A stretch of DNA of 64,000 bases, taken from positions 310,001 to 374,000 of the forward strand of contig NZ_PDWS01000002.1 in the NCBI RefSeq assembly GCF_010093305.1, read 5' to 3'. A program made the position numbers and the translations under genes. Each line of letters starts with the position of its first letter. The first letter of the stretch is position 1. The notes beneath the pieces were generated by a model. The model was not told where the DNA came from. It saw only the letters and a program-made list of their open reading frames with translations, and did not search any database. The DNA is from Pseudoxanthomonas sacheonensis (GTDB taxonomy: Bacteria > Pseudomonadota > Gammaproteobacteria > Xanthomonadales > Xanthomonadaceae). Positions 52,902 to 61,666 of the stretch are shown piece by piece.

Positions 52902-53246
52902 TTAGACCGCGGCGGTGATCACGACTTCGATCTTCCATCTGGGATTGGCCAGCGCGGCCTGCACGGTGGCGCGAGTGGGCGTATGGCCCGGCACCACCCA
53001 TGCTTCCCAGACCTGGTTCATCGCTGCGAAATCGCCCAGGTCGGGCAGGAAAATCTGCGCATGCAGGATCTTGCTCTTGTCGCTGCCGGCCTGCGCCAGC
53101 AAACCGTCGATGGATTCCAGCACCTGCCGGGTCTGGCCCTGGATGTCGGCGCCGGCGTCTTCGGCAATCTGGCCGGCCAGGTAGACGGTGCCGTTGTGGA
53201 TCGCCATTTCCGACAGGCGCGGACCTATTTCGAATCGCTGGATCAT
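52902..53246 (-). CDS. RidA/YjgF family protein
   Basis: The 114-residue protein of the Rid family includes enamine/imine deaminases protecting PLP enzymes. VYLAGQIAEDAGADIQGQTR, QVLESIDGLLAQAGSDKSKI, LPDLGDFAAMNQVWEAWVVP and the signature TPTRATVQAALANPRWKIEV are present. The substrate-binding Arg (TRAT) and Glu (KIEV) are kept, so deaminase activity is possible. The ATG at 53246 is the family start. Confidence 0.92.
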   Translation of the reverse strand: MIQRFEIGPRLSEMAIHNGTVYLAGQIAEDAGADIQGQTRQVLESIDGLLAQAGSDKSKILHAQIFLPDLGDFAAMNQVWEAWVVPGHTPTRATVQAALANPRWKIEVVITAAV

Positions 53247-53340
53247 GGGGGTTTCCTCCGTGGCTCGATAAGGGTCCATCCTACGGGAAGTGCCCGCCAT
53301 CCCGTAACATCCGTTCATCCACGCAAACGATTTCCATGGG

Positions 53341-54840
53341 GTGAATAGTTTGGACGGAACCAAGGCTTCCTCTCATGGGACCGCAAAGGGGCATCTCCGG
53401 CGCGCATGCAAGCGCCTGTTGCTGGTGCTGTTGGCCTGTTATCTGATCTCAGCCGCCTGGCAGGCCTACAAACCGCTGCCCGCCGGCATCGGACGGAATT
53501 TTCCCATCGCCTCTTCCGGCGATACGGCATTGCTGACCGACATCACTTATGTCGATGCGGCCGGCGCGCGCTACAGCGATCAGCAGGTGTTCGATGAAAT
53601 CCTGCGCCTGATCGGGCAGGCGCAACGCGTGGTCGTGGTGGACATGTTCCTGTTCAACGACTTCACCGGCGCCGATGCCGCACCCAGCCTGCGCCCGCTG
53701 AGCGCGCAACTGACCCAGGCGCTGGTCGAACGCAAACGGGCGGTGCCCGGCTTGCAGGTCGTCATGATCACCGACCCCATCAACACGCTGTATGGCGGAA
53801 TGACCTCCAAGCACCTGGACGCGTTGCGCGCGGCTGGCATAGAAACGGTGGTCACCGATCTGACCCGGATCCGTGCGCCCAACCCCGCGTGGTCCGGACT
53901 CTGGCAGCTGTGCTGCCGATGGCTTGGGAACAGCGACCGCGGCGGCTCGCTGCCCAGCCCGTTCGGCCAGGGCAAGGCGACGCTGCGCAGCTATCTGGCC
54001 TTGCTCAATCTCAATGCCAACCACCGCAAGACCCTGGTGGTGGATTCCGGCGGCGATTGGGTGGGATTGGTGGCCAGCGCGAATCCACACGATGGCAGCA
54101 GCGCGCATGGCAACGTGGCGTTGCGGTTCCGCGGTCCGGCCGCATTGGACCTGCTGCAAAGCGAACGCGCGGTGGTGGAGATGTCCGGCGCCGCCTGGCC
54201 GCGATCGCTGGTTTCGATCGCGCCTTCCGCCCGCCCCGCCGGCACTGCCGACGGCACCCAGGTGCAGATCCTCACCGAAGGACGCATCCGCGATGCGTTG
54301 CTCGCCAGCATCGCCAGCGCCAAGCCGGGCGACCGGCTGGATATCGCGGTGTTCTATTTTTCTCACCGTGGATTGCTGAAGGCGGTAGCGGCGGCGCAAC
54401 GGCGTGGCGTGAAGCTGCGCGTGTTGCTGGACCCCAACGAGGACGCTTTCGGCAGGAAGAAGAACGGCATTCCCAATCGCCAGGCGGCGCTGGAACTGCA
54501 CCGGGCCGGAGTGCCCATACGCTGGTGCGACACCCATGGCGAACAATGCCACGCCAAATTCCTGCTGAAACGCAGCGCCGCCGGCAAAGCGGAATTGATC
54601 GTGGGTTCGGCCAACTACACCAGGCGCAATCTGGACGACTACAACCTGGAAAGCAGCGCGCGCGTGCTGGCAGCCGCCGATACCGCCGTGATGGGCCGGG
54701 CGGCCTCCTATTTCGAGCAGAGTTGGAGCAATACCGAAGGCCGCCGGATCAGTCTGCCCTACGCCCGCTATGCCGACGATTCGCGTCTGCGCTACTGGCG
54801 TTACCGGTTTACCGAGGCCACGGGCCTGTCCAGCTTCTGA
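53341..54840 (+). CDS. Phospholipase-D-family protein (cardiolipin-synthase-like), membrane-anchored
   Basis: The 499-residue protein has one N-terminal helix (RLLLVLLACYLISAAW, about 25-40) and two PLD half-domains. The first HKD-type motif is H228-x-K230 in NANHRKTLVVD, and the second is H404-x-K406 in CHAKFLLKRS with GSANYTRRNLDDYN following. The second motif is the more complete. It may make or remodel phospholipids, but it lacks the two membrane helices of ClsA. The start is GTG at 53341; no ATG fits. A preceding ATG at 53336 is in another frame. Confidence 0.87.
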   Translation: MNSLDGTKASSHGTAKGHLRRACKRLLLVLLACYLISAAWQAYKPLPAGIGRNFPIASSGDTALLTDITYVDAAGARYSDQQVFDEILRLIGQAQRVVVVDMFLFNDFTGADAAPSLRPLSAQLTQALVERKRAVPGLQVVMITDPINTLYGGMTSKHLDALRAAGIETVVTDLTRIRAPNPAWSGLWQLCCRWLGNSDRGGSLPSPFGQGKATLRSYLALLNLNANHRKTLVVDSGGDWVGLVASANPHDGSSAHGNVALRFRGPAALDLLQSERAVVEMSGAAWPRSLVSIAPSARPAGTADGTQVQILTEGRIRDALLASIASAKPGDRLDIAVFYFSHRGLLKAVAAAQRRGVKLRVLLDPNEDAFGRKKNGIPNRQAALELHRAGVPIRWCDTHGEQCHAKFLLKRSAAGKAELIVGSANYTRRNLDDYNLESSARVLAAADTAVMGRAASYFEQSWSNTEGRRISLPYARYADDSRLRYWRYRFTEATGLSSF

Positions 54841-55032
54841 AACGCTCCGCCCAGGCCCGCGGACGCCATTTGCAGGCAGGGCGGCCAGCTTCAGGAAGTC
54901 TGGCGTAGGATGCCGGGGTTGCATGCTTGCTCGCGCGTCTCGCCCGGCCGTACTCCAGTCGCCCGCTTCGCTCCTTTCCCCCGCGTCTCGCCCGTTGTCG
55001 GGAACACTCGAGACGCCATTGCCGGAGCGCCC

Positions 55033-55719
55033 ATGCCGGGCTACGCCACCCGTTTGCTCACCGTCCGTCTGGGCGGCCACGACTACCGCATCCGTGCGCT
55101 CAGCGATCTGCAGCAGTTCGCCGATCCCACCGGCCAGGCGCATCGTGCGGGCATCTCTTCGTCGCTGTGGAGCCTGTTCGGGCAGGTCTGGCCTTCGGGC
55201 CGGGTGCTGGCCGAGGCCATGAGCAGCTTCGACATCGCAGACAAGCGCATCCTGGAACTGGGCTGCGGCCTGGGCCTGTCCAGTCTGGTGCTGGCCAAAC
55301 GCGGCGCCGACGTGGTGGCCAGCGATCACCATCCGCTGGCCGAATCCTTCCTGGCCTACAACGCCGGGCTCAACAATCTGCCTGCAGTGAGCTACCGCGA
55401 CCTGCCCTGGTCGGTGCCGGACGCGACCCTTGGCAGCTTCGACCTGATCATCGGCAGCGACATCCTGTACGAACGCGATCACGCCGCGCAGGTCGCGGCG
55501 ATGATGCTGCGCCACGCCAATGCCGACGCCGAATTGCTGGTCACCGATCCCGGCCGCGGCAACAGCGGGCCCTTCACCCGCGCCATGGCCGAACAGGGAT
55601 ACGAAGTCACCGAGCGCCGCAGCCGTTTCAACGAAAAGGACATCGAGCCCTTCCGCGGCCGCCTGCTCAGCTACCGCCGCGGCAGTCCGAAAACCAACCC
55701 CGCACCGGCGCTGCCATGA
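55033..55719 (+). CDS. SAM-dependent methyltransferase (METTL21-like)
   Basis: The 228-residue class I methyltransferase reads SLWSLFGQVWPSGRVLAEAM then ILELGCGLGLSSLVLAKRGA (SAM loop) and VVASDHHPLAESFL. The post-II motif is FDLIIGSDILYERDH. This group includes protein-lysine methyltransferases; the target is unknown. The frame is open from 54910, but the extra sequence is Arg/Pro-rich and lies in a gap with no family similarity. It is coupled to the next gene by an ATGA overlap. Confidence 0.87.
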   Translation: MPGYATRLLTVRLGGHDYRIRALSDLQQFADPTGQAHRAGISSSLWSLFGQVWPSGRVLAEAMSSFDIADKRILELGCGLGLSSLVLAKRGADVVASDHHPLAESFLAYNAGLNNLPAVSYRDLPWSVPDATLGSFDLIIGSDILYERDHAAQVAAMMLRHANADAELLVTDPGRGNSGPFTRAMAEQGYEVTERRSRFNEKDIEPFRGRLLSYRRGSPKTNPAPALP

Positions 55720-56039
55720 GCGGCATTCCCCTACGCCTGCACAACGGCATCGACGCCTCGGTGTCGTGCAGCCGTTGCGATGCGGTCTGTTGCAGGCTGA
55801 CCGTGGTGGTCATGCCGGAGGACCAGGTGCCACGCCACCTGGTGGATCGCAACGAGCACGGGGTGGAAGTCATGGCCCACGGCGAGGACGGATGGTGCGT
55901 GGCGATCGACCCGCTGCGCATGTGCTGCAGCATCTACGACCAGCGCCCGGGAATCTGCCGCAAGTTCGCCATGGGCAGCGAGTACTGCGTGGATGAACGC
56001 AGGATCTACCGCAACCGCTACGACCATCCGCCCACATAG
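55716..56039 (+). CDS. YkgJ family cysteine cluster protein
   Basis: The 107-residue protein has the CxxC...CC pattern of the YkgJ/UPF0153 zinc or iron-sulfur cluster domain: SCSRCDAVCCRLTVVVMPED, then WCVAIDPLRMCCSIYDQRPG and ICRKFAMGSEYC. Eight or more Cys residues could hold a metal cluster; the function is unknown. Its start overlaps the methyltransferase stop, suggesting that the pair works together. Confidence 0.9.
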   Translation: MSGIPLRLHNGIDASVSCSRCDAVCCRLTVVVMPEDQVPRHLVDRNEHGVEVMAHGEDGWCVAIDPLRMCCSIYDQRPGICRKFAMGSEYCVDERRIYRNRYDHPPT

Positions 56040-56045
56040 AGATTC

Positions 56046-56115
56046 CGTAGGAGCGACGCGAGTCGCGATGAAGCTCTACCGGTAATGCCCCATCGCGACT
56101 CGCGTCGCTCCTACG
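56046..56115. repeat. Inverted REP pair, family E (diverged copy)
   Basis: Perfect 25-nt arms at each end (CGTAGGAGCGACGCGAGTCG plus CGATG) surround a 20-bp imperfect centre around ACCGGT. It is a sister of the perfect palindrome at 50785, with changes compensated on both arms. It separates the converging YkgJ-like and oxidoreductase-like genes. Confidence 0.92.
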
Positions 56116-56120
56116 CTCTG

Positions 56121-56285
56121 CTACGCGTCCCCATGGCGCGCTTTCCAGGCGGCCAGCGCTTGTTCGTAGCGCTCCAATGCGTTTTCGTAGGCGTCGTAAA
56201 CGCAGGTCACGCAGCCCCCGCCGCAGCAATCGCCAGGGTCGGGTTTGACGGGAGGCTGCGGCGGCGGATCGTCGTTCGGCTGCAT
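56121..56285 (-). CDS. Oxidoreductase-like small protein (PF09791)
   Basis: The 54-residue protein reads MQPNDDPPPQPPVKPDPGDC then CGGGCVTCVYDAYENALERY. It matches the 'oxidoreductase-like' domain with its DCCGxxCxxCVYD Cys cluster. Longer eukaryotic relatives include mitochondrial proteins; the biochemical role is not established. It is divergent from the metallopeptidase gene by 38 bp. Confidence 0.82.
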   Translation of the reverse strand: MQPNDDPPPQPPVKPDPGDCCGGGCVTCVYDAYENALERYEQALAAWKARHGDA

Positions 56286-56323
56286 AGGCTTACTGTAACG
56301 CCGGGAACCGGTATGGTTGCGCC

Positions 56324-56827
56324 ATGCAAGCGCTCAAATACCTCGCCGGATATCCCGAAGACCTGCAGATGCGGGTACGCACGCTGATCGAGCAGGACCG
56401 GCTGGGTGCGGTGCTCGCCGACAAGTACGGTCAGAAACATGCCGTGCGCAACGACCGTCAGCTGTACGAATACACCCTGGAAATGAAGGACCGCTACCTG
56501 CGCAAGGCCGAGCCGCTCAACAAGGTCGTCTACGACAACAAGCTGCAGGTCGTGAAGCATGCGCTGGGCACGCATACCACCGTATCGCGCGTGCAAGGCA
56601 GCCGCTTGAAAGCCAGCCGCGAGATCCGCATCGCCACCGTTTTCCGCGACGCCCCGGCGGATTTCCTGAAGATGATCGTGGCCCACGAACTGGCGCACCT
56701 GAAGGAAAGCGACCACAACAAGCCGTTCTATCAGCTATGCGCGCACATGGCGCCGGACTACCACCAGTTGGAATTCGATCTGCGCCTGTACCTGACCCAC
56801 CTCGATTGCGGCGGCAGCCCCGCCTAA
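56324..56827 (+). CDS. YgjP-like metal-dependent hydrolase
   Basis: The 167-residue zincin-like protein has the HExxH motif at 121-125 (MIVAHELAHLKESDHNKPFY) with third ligand His131. It is the WLM/YgjP (DUF45) group, in which E. coli YgjP is reported as a UTP pyrophosphatase. The preceding DNKLQVVKHALGTHTTVSRV and IRIATVFRDAPADFLK are typical. Its stop overlaps that of the converging HD-domain gene by 4 bp. Confidence 0.9.
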   Translation: MQALKYLAGYPEDLQMRVRTLIEQDRLGAVLADKYGQKHAVRNDRQLYEYTLEMKDRYLRKAEPLNKVVYDNKLQVVKHALGTHTTVSRVQGSRLKASREIRIATVFRDAPADFLKMIVAHELAHLKESDHNKPFYQLCAHMAPDYHQLEFDLRLYLTHLDCGGSPA

Positions 56828-57438
56828 CGGTCGATCGCGCGCCGCAGGTTCGCTCGCGCCGCGGCGTCGTAACGCTGATGGAACCAGTCGCTCAGGTAGA
56901 TGCGTTCGCGGGCAAGCAATCCCTTCAGGAATCGTTTGCGGTTGAGCCTGAACAGGAATCCCGGCACATGGCCCCGGTATTCCTCCGCGATGCCGGCGTC
57001 GTACGCATCGAACACGCCCGCTTCCGCGCCCAGGATCGCCATGTCGCAATCGAGGAAATGGCGCGTATCCAGCGAAAAACCGTCGTCGCCGAAATCCGCC
57101 GGCGAGAACTGGCCGTGGCGTGCGGTGAGATCGATCAACTCCGCGACGCGCAGCGTGTCGACCCCGTGTTGCGGCAGCCATTGCGCGATCTGCGCCATCG
57201 CCAGATCGGCCGAACGCGTTTCGTTGTCCTTGCGCCCGGCTTCGTAAACGGCGTCGTGGTACAGCACCGCAAGATAGACCTCGGCAGGTTGCGCCCAGCC
57301 CGGTCCCGCGGTCACCTCGGCGAAACGGTGCAGCACTTCCTGCACATGTCCGAAGTTGTGGTACGCGCGCGGCGGCGTGGCGTACGCCGCTTCCAGCTCG
57401 GACAGCATCGATGTGGGCAGCGTCAGTGGCGCGGACAT
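56824..57438 (-). CDS. HD-domain metal-dependent phosphohydrolase
   Basis: The 204-residue protein has the HD motif in YLAVLYHDAVYEAGRKDNET (H-D near residues 60-61) and the first His in AYHNFGHVQEVLHRF. The later FLDCDMAILGAE fits the predicted HD-hydrolase group (UCP035170-like). The substrate is probably a nucleotide. It is 64 bp ahead of nothing obviously coupled; the CsaA gene lies upstream on the same strand. Confidence 0.9.
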   Translation of the reverse strand: MSAPLTLPTSMLSELEAAYATPPRAYHNFGHVQEVLHRFAEVTAGPGWAQPAEVYLAVLYHDAVYEAGRKDNETRSADLAMAQIAQWLPQHGVDTLRVAELIDLTARHGQFSPADFGDDGFSLDTRHFLDCDMAILGAEAGVFDAYDAGIAEEYRGHVPGFLFRLNRKRFLKGLLARERIYLSDWFHQRYDAAARANLRRAIDR

Positions 57439-57502
57439 TTTTTCGGCTCCAGCCAGGACTTATGCGGACACTATATCGCCAGCGGCGCCCGTCGCCTTGC
57501 GA

Positions 57503-57841
57503 TCACAACAGCTTGGCACCCAGCGGCACTTCCCGCTCGGGAACGCACAAAGCGACATTCCCTTCGGCATCGTGGAAACCGGTCACCAGACATTCGGACA
57601 TCAGCGGACCGATCTGCTTGGCCGGAAAATTGACCACCGCCACCACCTGTCTGCCAATCAGCTGTTCTGGCGTGTAAAGCGCGGTGATCTGCGCGCTGGA
57701 TTTGCGAATGCCCAGCGCTTCGCCGAAATCTATCCGCAGCACATACGCAGGCTTGCGCGCTTCCGGGAAAGGGTCGGCGGCGATGATCCGCCCGACCCGC
57801 AGCTCGACTTTCTCGAAATCGCCCCAGGAAACAGTCTGCAT
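57503..57841 (-). CDS. csaA: CsaA-type tRNA-binding-domain chaperone
   Basis: The 112-residue OB-fold protein is of the EMAP/CsaA family. [60 protein letters not shown] and the ending [18 protein letters not shown] are classical CsaA features. It binds tRNA and has secretion-related chaperone activity in Bacillus. The start at 57841 gives the canonical length. Confidence 0.93.
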   Translation of the reverse strand: MQTVSWGDFEKVELRVGRIIAADPFPEARKPAYVLRIDFGEALGIRKSSAQITALYTPEQLIGRQVVAVVNFPAKQIGPLMSECLVTGFHDAEGNVALCVPEREVPLGAKLL

Positions 57842-57870
57842 CGCAAGATTCCTTCCGCGCCGGTCCTCGC

Positions 57871-58200
57871 TCATTCCACGAAGAACGCGGTGATATCGAA
57901 ATGCAAATCCACCCGTGAACCGCTGGCCAGTTTCAGCGTGATCACGTCGTAATGCGGCGGACCGACCACCCTGCCCTTCGATTCGACTACCGCACCGGGA
58001 TAGTGAATGCGTATCCATTCCTGTTCGGCTGCCATGCCTTCATCGACGCTGCCTACGCCGGCGATCACGACGGCTTTCTTGAGCGTGAGCCCATCGCCGC
58101 CGGAATAGCGGACGGATGGGGCGGCGGCCTGCGCCAGTGCCGGACACGGGCCGGCCGTCGTCAGCAATAGCAGGCAGGAAACCAAAACGAAACCACGCAT
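57871..58200 (-). CDS. Hypothetical exported protein
   Basis: The 109-residue protein has a signal peptide ([20 protein letters not shown]). The rest is a short mature domain, [40 protein letters not shown] and [20 protein letters not shown]. It has no recognised family. It is periplasmic by prediction, lies 29 bp upstream of csaA, and is probably cotranscribed. Confidence 0.75.
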   Translation of the reverse strand: MRGFVLVSCLLLLTTAGPCPALAQAAAPSVRYSGGDGLTLKKAVVIAGVGSVDEGMAAEQEWIRIHYPGAVVESKGRVVGPPHYDVITLKLASGSRVDLHFDITAFFVE

Positions 58201-58335
58201 ACGAAATCCTCAGCCGGAATTGTCGGCGTATTTGCGGTGCCCTCGGCCCTGGCACCAAGGGCATTGTCGTCCAAGCGGCCACGCATTGCATCGGGCGCGC
58301 TAGGATTCGCTGATCCGCTTCCACTGGACCGGCGC

Positions 58336-59343
58336 ATGCCTTCCGCAATCGAAGAATCCCACGTCGGCGACCGCGCTTTCACCCAAGCCGACCTGGCCGA
58401 CCGCGAACTACCGCTGGTGATCCGCGGATTGTGCCGTGACTGGCCGGTGGTCGCGGCGGCGCGCGAATCCGACACCTCTTTCGCCCACTACCTGGCCGGC
58501 TTCGACAATGGCGCCGAGGTCGACACGCTGTTGATGGCGCCCGAAGAGGACGGGGTCATCGGCTACAACCCGCAGATGGATGGCTTCAACTACCGGCACT
58601 TCCGCGTGCCGGTCACCGAAGCCTTGCGGCGTCTGGCTGCCTACAGCCGCCATGACGGCGTCACTTCGGGGGTAGCGCTGCAGAGTGCGCCGGTCTCCGC
58701 CTGCCTGCCGGGTTTCCGTCAGGAACACCCGCTGCCGCAACTGCAGGCGGCGATCGAGCCGCGCCTGTGGATCGGCAACCGGGTCACCACGCCCGCGCAT
58801 TTCGATGCCTCCCACAACCTGGCCGTAGTGGTCTGCGGCCGCCGGCGCTTCACCCTGTTCGCGCCGGAACAGGTAGGCGATCTCTACATCGGTCCGCTGG
58901 ATTTCGCCCCGACCGGGGCCGCCATCAGCATGGCGCGGCTGGACCGTCCGGACGACCCGCGCTTTCCGCGATTGCGCCAGGCGCTGGCGCAATCGCTGGT
59001 GTCGGAGCTGGAGCCGGGCGACGCGATCTATATCCCGCCGCTGTGGTGGCACCACGTCGCCTCGCTGGAACGATTGAACGCGTTGGTGAACTACTGGTGG
59101 AAACCGGCCATTGGGCAAGGGGTGGTGCCGGAATCCGGGCTGGGTGCGTTGATGCACGCCATCCTCGCGCTGAAATCGTTGCCACGCAGCGAACGCAAGG
59201 CCTGGAAGCATCTGTTCGATCACTACGTATTCGACGACCACGACCCTGCCGCTCACATCCCGGCGGAACGGCGCAATTTGCTGGGCAGGCTGACGCCGGC
59301 GCTGGTGGAGCAGATCAAAGGGAAAATCCGCTCGTATCTGTAG
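58336..59343 (+). CDS. JmjC/cupin-8-type protein hydroxylase
   Basis: The 335-residue Fe(II)/2-oxoglutarate-dependent oxygenase-like protein has iron ligands H155-x-D157 in TTPAHFDASHNLAVVV and His239 or His240 in IYIPPLWWHHVAS. The entry ELPLVIRGLCRDWPVVAAAR is the standard cupin_8 start. Similar cupin-like proteins accompany flavin halogenases and TonB receptors in related genomes, although here it lies 46 kb from that locus. The target is unknown. A GGCCCGGC/GCCGGGCC hairpin at 59523-59548, in the gap after it, lacks a T tract. Confidence 0.88.
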   Translation: MPSAIEESHVGDRAFTQADLADRELPLVIRGLCRDWPVVAAARESDTSFAHYLAGFDNGAEVDTLLMAPEEDGVIGYNPQMDGFNYRHFRVPVTEALRRLAAYSRHDGVTSGVALQSAPVSACLPGFRQEHPLPQLQAAIEPRLWIGNRVTTPAHFDASHNLAVVVCGRRRFTLFAPEQVGDLYIGPLDFAPTGAAISMARLDRPDDPRFPRLRQALAQSLVSELEPGDAIYIPPLWWHHVASLERLNALVNYWWKPAIGQGVVPESGLGALMHAILALKSLPRSERKAWKHLFDHYVFDDHDPAAHIPAERRNLLGRLTPALVEQIKGKIRSYL

Positions 59344-59566
59344 CGGAATCCATCGGCCGAGTCTGGATCCGGCCGCATTCCCGGCCCGGATGGCGCGCCC
59401 GCACTGGCCGATAAGCGGGCGATCCCTTGGCGTTCACCTCGCATTTAGCGCTTTATGTGGCCTACGTCTCGCATAGCGCCAATTCAGCTAGAAAACCGCT
59501 GCGGCTGCGTTTGACTCCCCTTGGCCCGGCCCCGACCATCGCCGGGCCCTGTAGTCGATGAAGTAG

Positions 59567-61435
59567 ATGCGCATGCGCCGTTCGTGGTTGTGCCGATGGC
59601 TTGTCTCCCCCCTATTGCTCCTCGCCGTTCTCCCCGTGGCCTTCGGCCAATCCTGCCCCGCCACCGTCCCGGTACAGGGCGCGCCGGTGGCCGCGCCGGT
59701 ATTTCCCGCCGACAACTGGTGGAATACGGACATCAGTGCGGCGCCGGTCGATGCGTCCTCGGCCAGCTACATTTCCTTCATCGGCGCCACCCGCGCGCTG
59801 CACCCCGACTTTGGAGGCGAAGAGTCGCCCGGCAGCACCAACATCTATGGCTTTCCCTACGCTGTCGTCGATGGCTCGCAGCCCAAGCAGACCGTCACCT
59901 TCGACTACGACGATGAAAGCGACGGCAATGGCGTGGCGTTCTACCCCATTCCCGCCCAGGCCATCAGCCAGGTCCACTGGGTGGAAGGCGGCGCGCCCGG
60001 CAACGTCGATCAGCGCGGCAGTTCCGACCGCCACCTGCTGATGATCGATTGCACCAACCGGCATCTCTACGAGCTCTACAACGTCTACTACAACGCCTCG
60101 CAGAATCGCTGGTACGCCGGTTCTGGCGCGTTCTTCGATTTGAACACCAATGGCCGCCGCCCGGAAGGCTGGACTTCGGCAGACGCCTCGGGCCTTGCGA
60201 TCTTCCCGGGCCTGGTGCGCTACGACGAAGCGGCCAATGCGGCCGTACCGGAAATTACCCATGCCCTGCGCGTCACGCTGCGCGCCAGCAACGGCCATGT
60301 GTACCCGGCCTCGCATAGTGCCGGCAGCACTTCCGGCGCGCTGCCCATGGGCGCGCGCCTGCGCCTGAAAACCAATGTCGGCGGCGCGGATCCGGCATTG
60401 CGCACTACCGATCCGATATCGCGCAAGATCTTCCGCGCCATGCAGAAGTACGGCCTGATCATGGTCGACAACGGGTCGGACCTGTACATCTCGGGCACTT
60501 TCGATGTGCGCTGGAACAACGGCACGCTCAATCCCGCGTTCGCCACCCTCAAGGCCAGCGATTTCGAGGTGATCCAGCTGGGCTGGAAACCGACCGTGGT
60601 CACCGCTGCGCTCAGTGCGGTCAGCGCCTCGCCCAACCCGGTGACCGGCGGCCAGGCGGCCACCGGCACGGTCACGCTCACATCCGCTGCGCCCAGCGGC
60701 GGTGCGCAGATCGCGTTGAGCAGCGCCAGCAGCGCCTTCTCCGTGCCGGCCAGCGTCACCGTGGCGCAGGGCGCCAGCAGCGCCACGTTCCCGATCGCCA
60801 CGGCCGCCTCGGACACTACGGCCTCCGGCACCTTGTCGGCGACCTATGCGGGCATCACCCGCACCAGCACCGTTACCGTGAATGCCGCGCCGCTGAGTCT
60901 TGCCATCGGCGACGCATCGGTGACCGAAGGCGCCAGCGGCACCGTGGCGATGACCTTCACGGTCAGCCTGACGCGCGCGTCCACCGCCGCCGTGAGCTAC
61001 AACATCGCCACCGCCAACGGCACGGCCACGGCGGGCAGCGATTACGCGGCCCGTTCGCTGGCCGGCGAAACCATCGCCGCCGGGCAGACCAGCCGGACCT
61101 TCACGGTCACGGTCAACGGCGATGCGGAACGCGAACCGAGCGAGACTTTCACTGTCAATCTCAGCGGCGCGACCGGCGCCACGCTGGCCGATGGCCAGGC
61201 TACCGGCACCATCGTTTCCGATGATGCACGAGTCATGTCCAGTCCGCTTCCCGCTCGTCCGGGCACCGGCAACGCCGCGCAGAGTTCGCCGTCGTCGGTC
61301 GGCGCCGTGCAGCAACCCGTGTCTGCCAGCACCAACGCCTGCCTGCTGCGTGGCGGCGCCCTGCGCTGCGTGCAGCAGTTGCAGTCGCGTTGGCTGCAGG
61401 CATGGAATCGACTGCGCACGCTGCTGACGCCGTAG
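59567..61435 (+). CDS. Secreted protein with Calx-beta domain
   Basis: The 622-residue exported protein has a signal peptide (WLVSPLLLLAVLPVAFGQ). The N-terminal globular part, about residues 30-345, has features such as FPADNWWNTDISAAPVD, HLLMIDCTNRHLYELYNVYY and PEITHALRVTLRASNGHVYP, whose family I do not know by function. An Ig-like Ser/Ala-rich segment (about 350-440) is followed by a Calx-beta domain (SVTEGASGTVAMTFTVSLTR to PSETFTVNLSGATG, about 450-550). The C-terminal 60 residues contain two Cys and basic residues (NACLLRGGALRCVQQLQSRW). It may bind calcium and adhere to surfaces. Confidence 0.82.
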   Translation: MRMRRSWLCRWLVSPLLLLAVLPVAFGQSCPATVPVQGAPVAAPVFPADNWWNTDISAAPVDASSASYISFIGATRALHPDFGGEESPGSTNIYGFPYAVVDGSQPKQTVTFDYDDESDGNGVAFYPIPAQAISQVHWVEGGAPGNVDQRGSSDRHLLMIDCTNRHLYELYNVYYNASQNRWYAGSGAFFDLNTNGRRPEGWTSADASGLAIFPGLVRYDEAANAAVPEITHALRVTLRASNGHVYPASHSAGSTSGALPMGARLRLKTNVGGADPALRTTDPISRKIFRAMQKYGLIMVDNGSDLYISGTFDVRWNNGTLNPAFATLKASDFEVIQLGWKPTVVTAALSAVSASPNPVTGGQAATGTVTLTSAAPSGGAQIALSSASSAFSVPASVTVAQGASSATFPIATAASDTTASGTLSATYAGITRTSTVTVNAAPLSLAIGDASVTEGASGTVAMTFTVSLTRASTAAVSYNIATANGTATAGSDYAARSLAGETIAAGQTSRTFTVTVNGDAEREPSETFTVNLSGATGATLADGQATGTIVSDDARVMSSPLPARPGTGNAAQSSPSSVGAVQQPVSASTNACLLRGGALRCVQQLQSRWLQAWNRLRTLLTP

Positions 61436-61666
61436 TCGCTGCGCACCAGGCGAACGTTGCCTGGCGGTCGTGGCACGAGTCTTCGTTGACACCTATGGCG
61501 CATGGCGAGGGCAAAACGCGCTGTTCCAAATTGGATTCCAATCTGTAATCGGTTACGCCTTCTGCCGGCTAAACGGCGCCGGACGGCCTCAGAATCCATT
61601 CATAGCGTCGGCCGCCAACTACGCACAGGCCAACTACACCGTTGGTAGTCCGAACAGGAAACCGAC

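Noticed and set aside
54910-55032. An upstream extension of the methyltransferase gene from an ATG at 54910.
   Set aside because: The added residues are Arg/Pro-rich without family similarity; the ATG at 55033 gives the normal domain start.
2435-56115. Repeated palindromes considered as a CRISPR array.
   Set aside because: Copies are kilobases apart, inverted in pairs and have no regular spacers or cas genes.
61544-61557. TGTAATCGGTTACG, a partial match to the LacI operator pattern in front of the Gln/Arg-rich gene.
   Set aside because: Imperfect last base, over 100 bp from the start codon and not near sugar genes; a single degenerate match is expected by chance.
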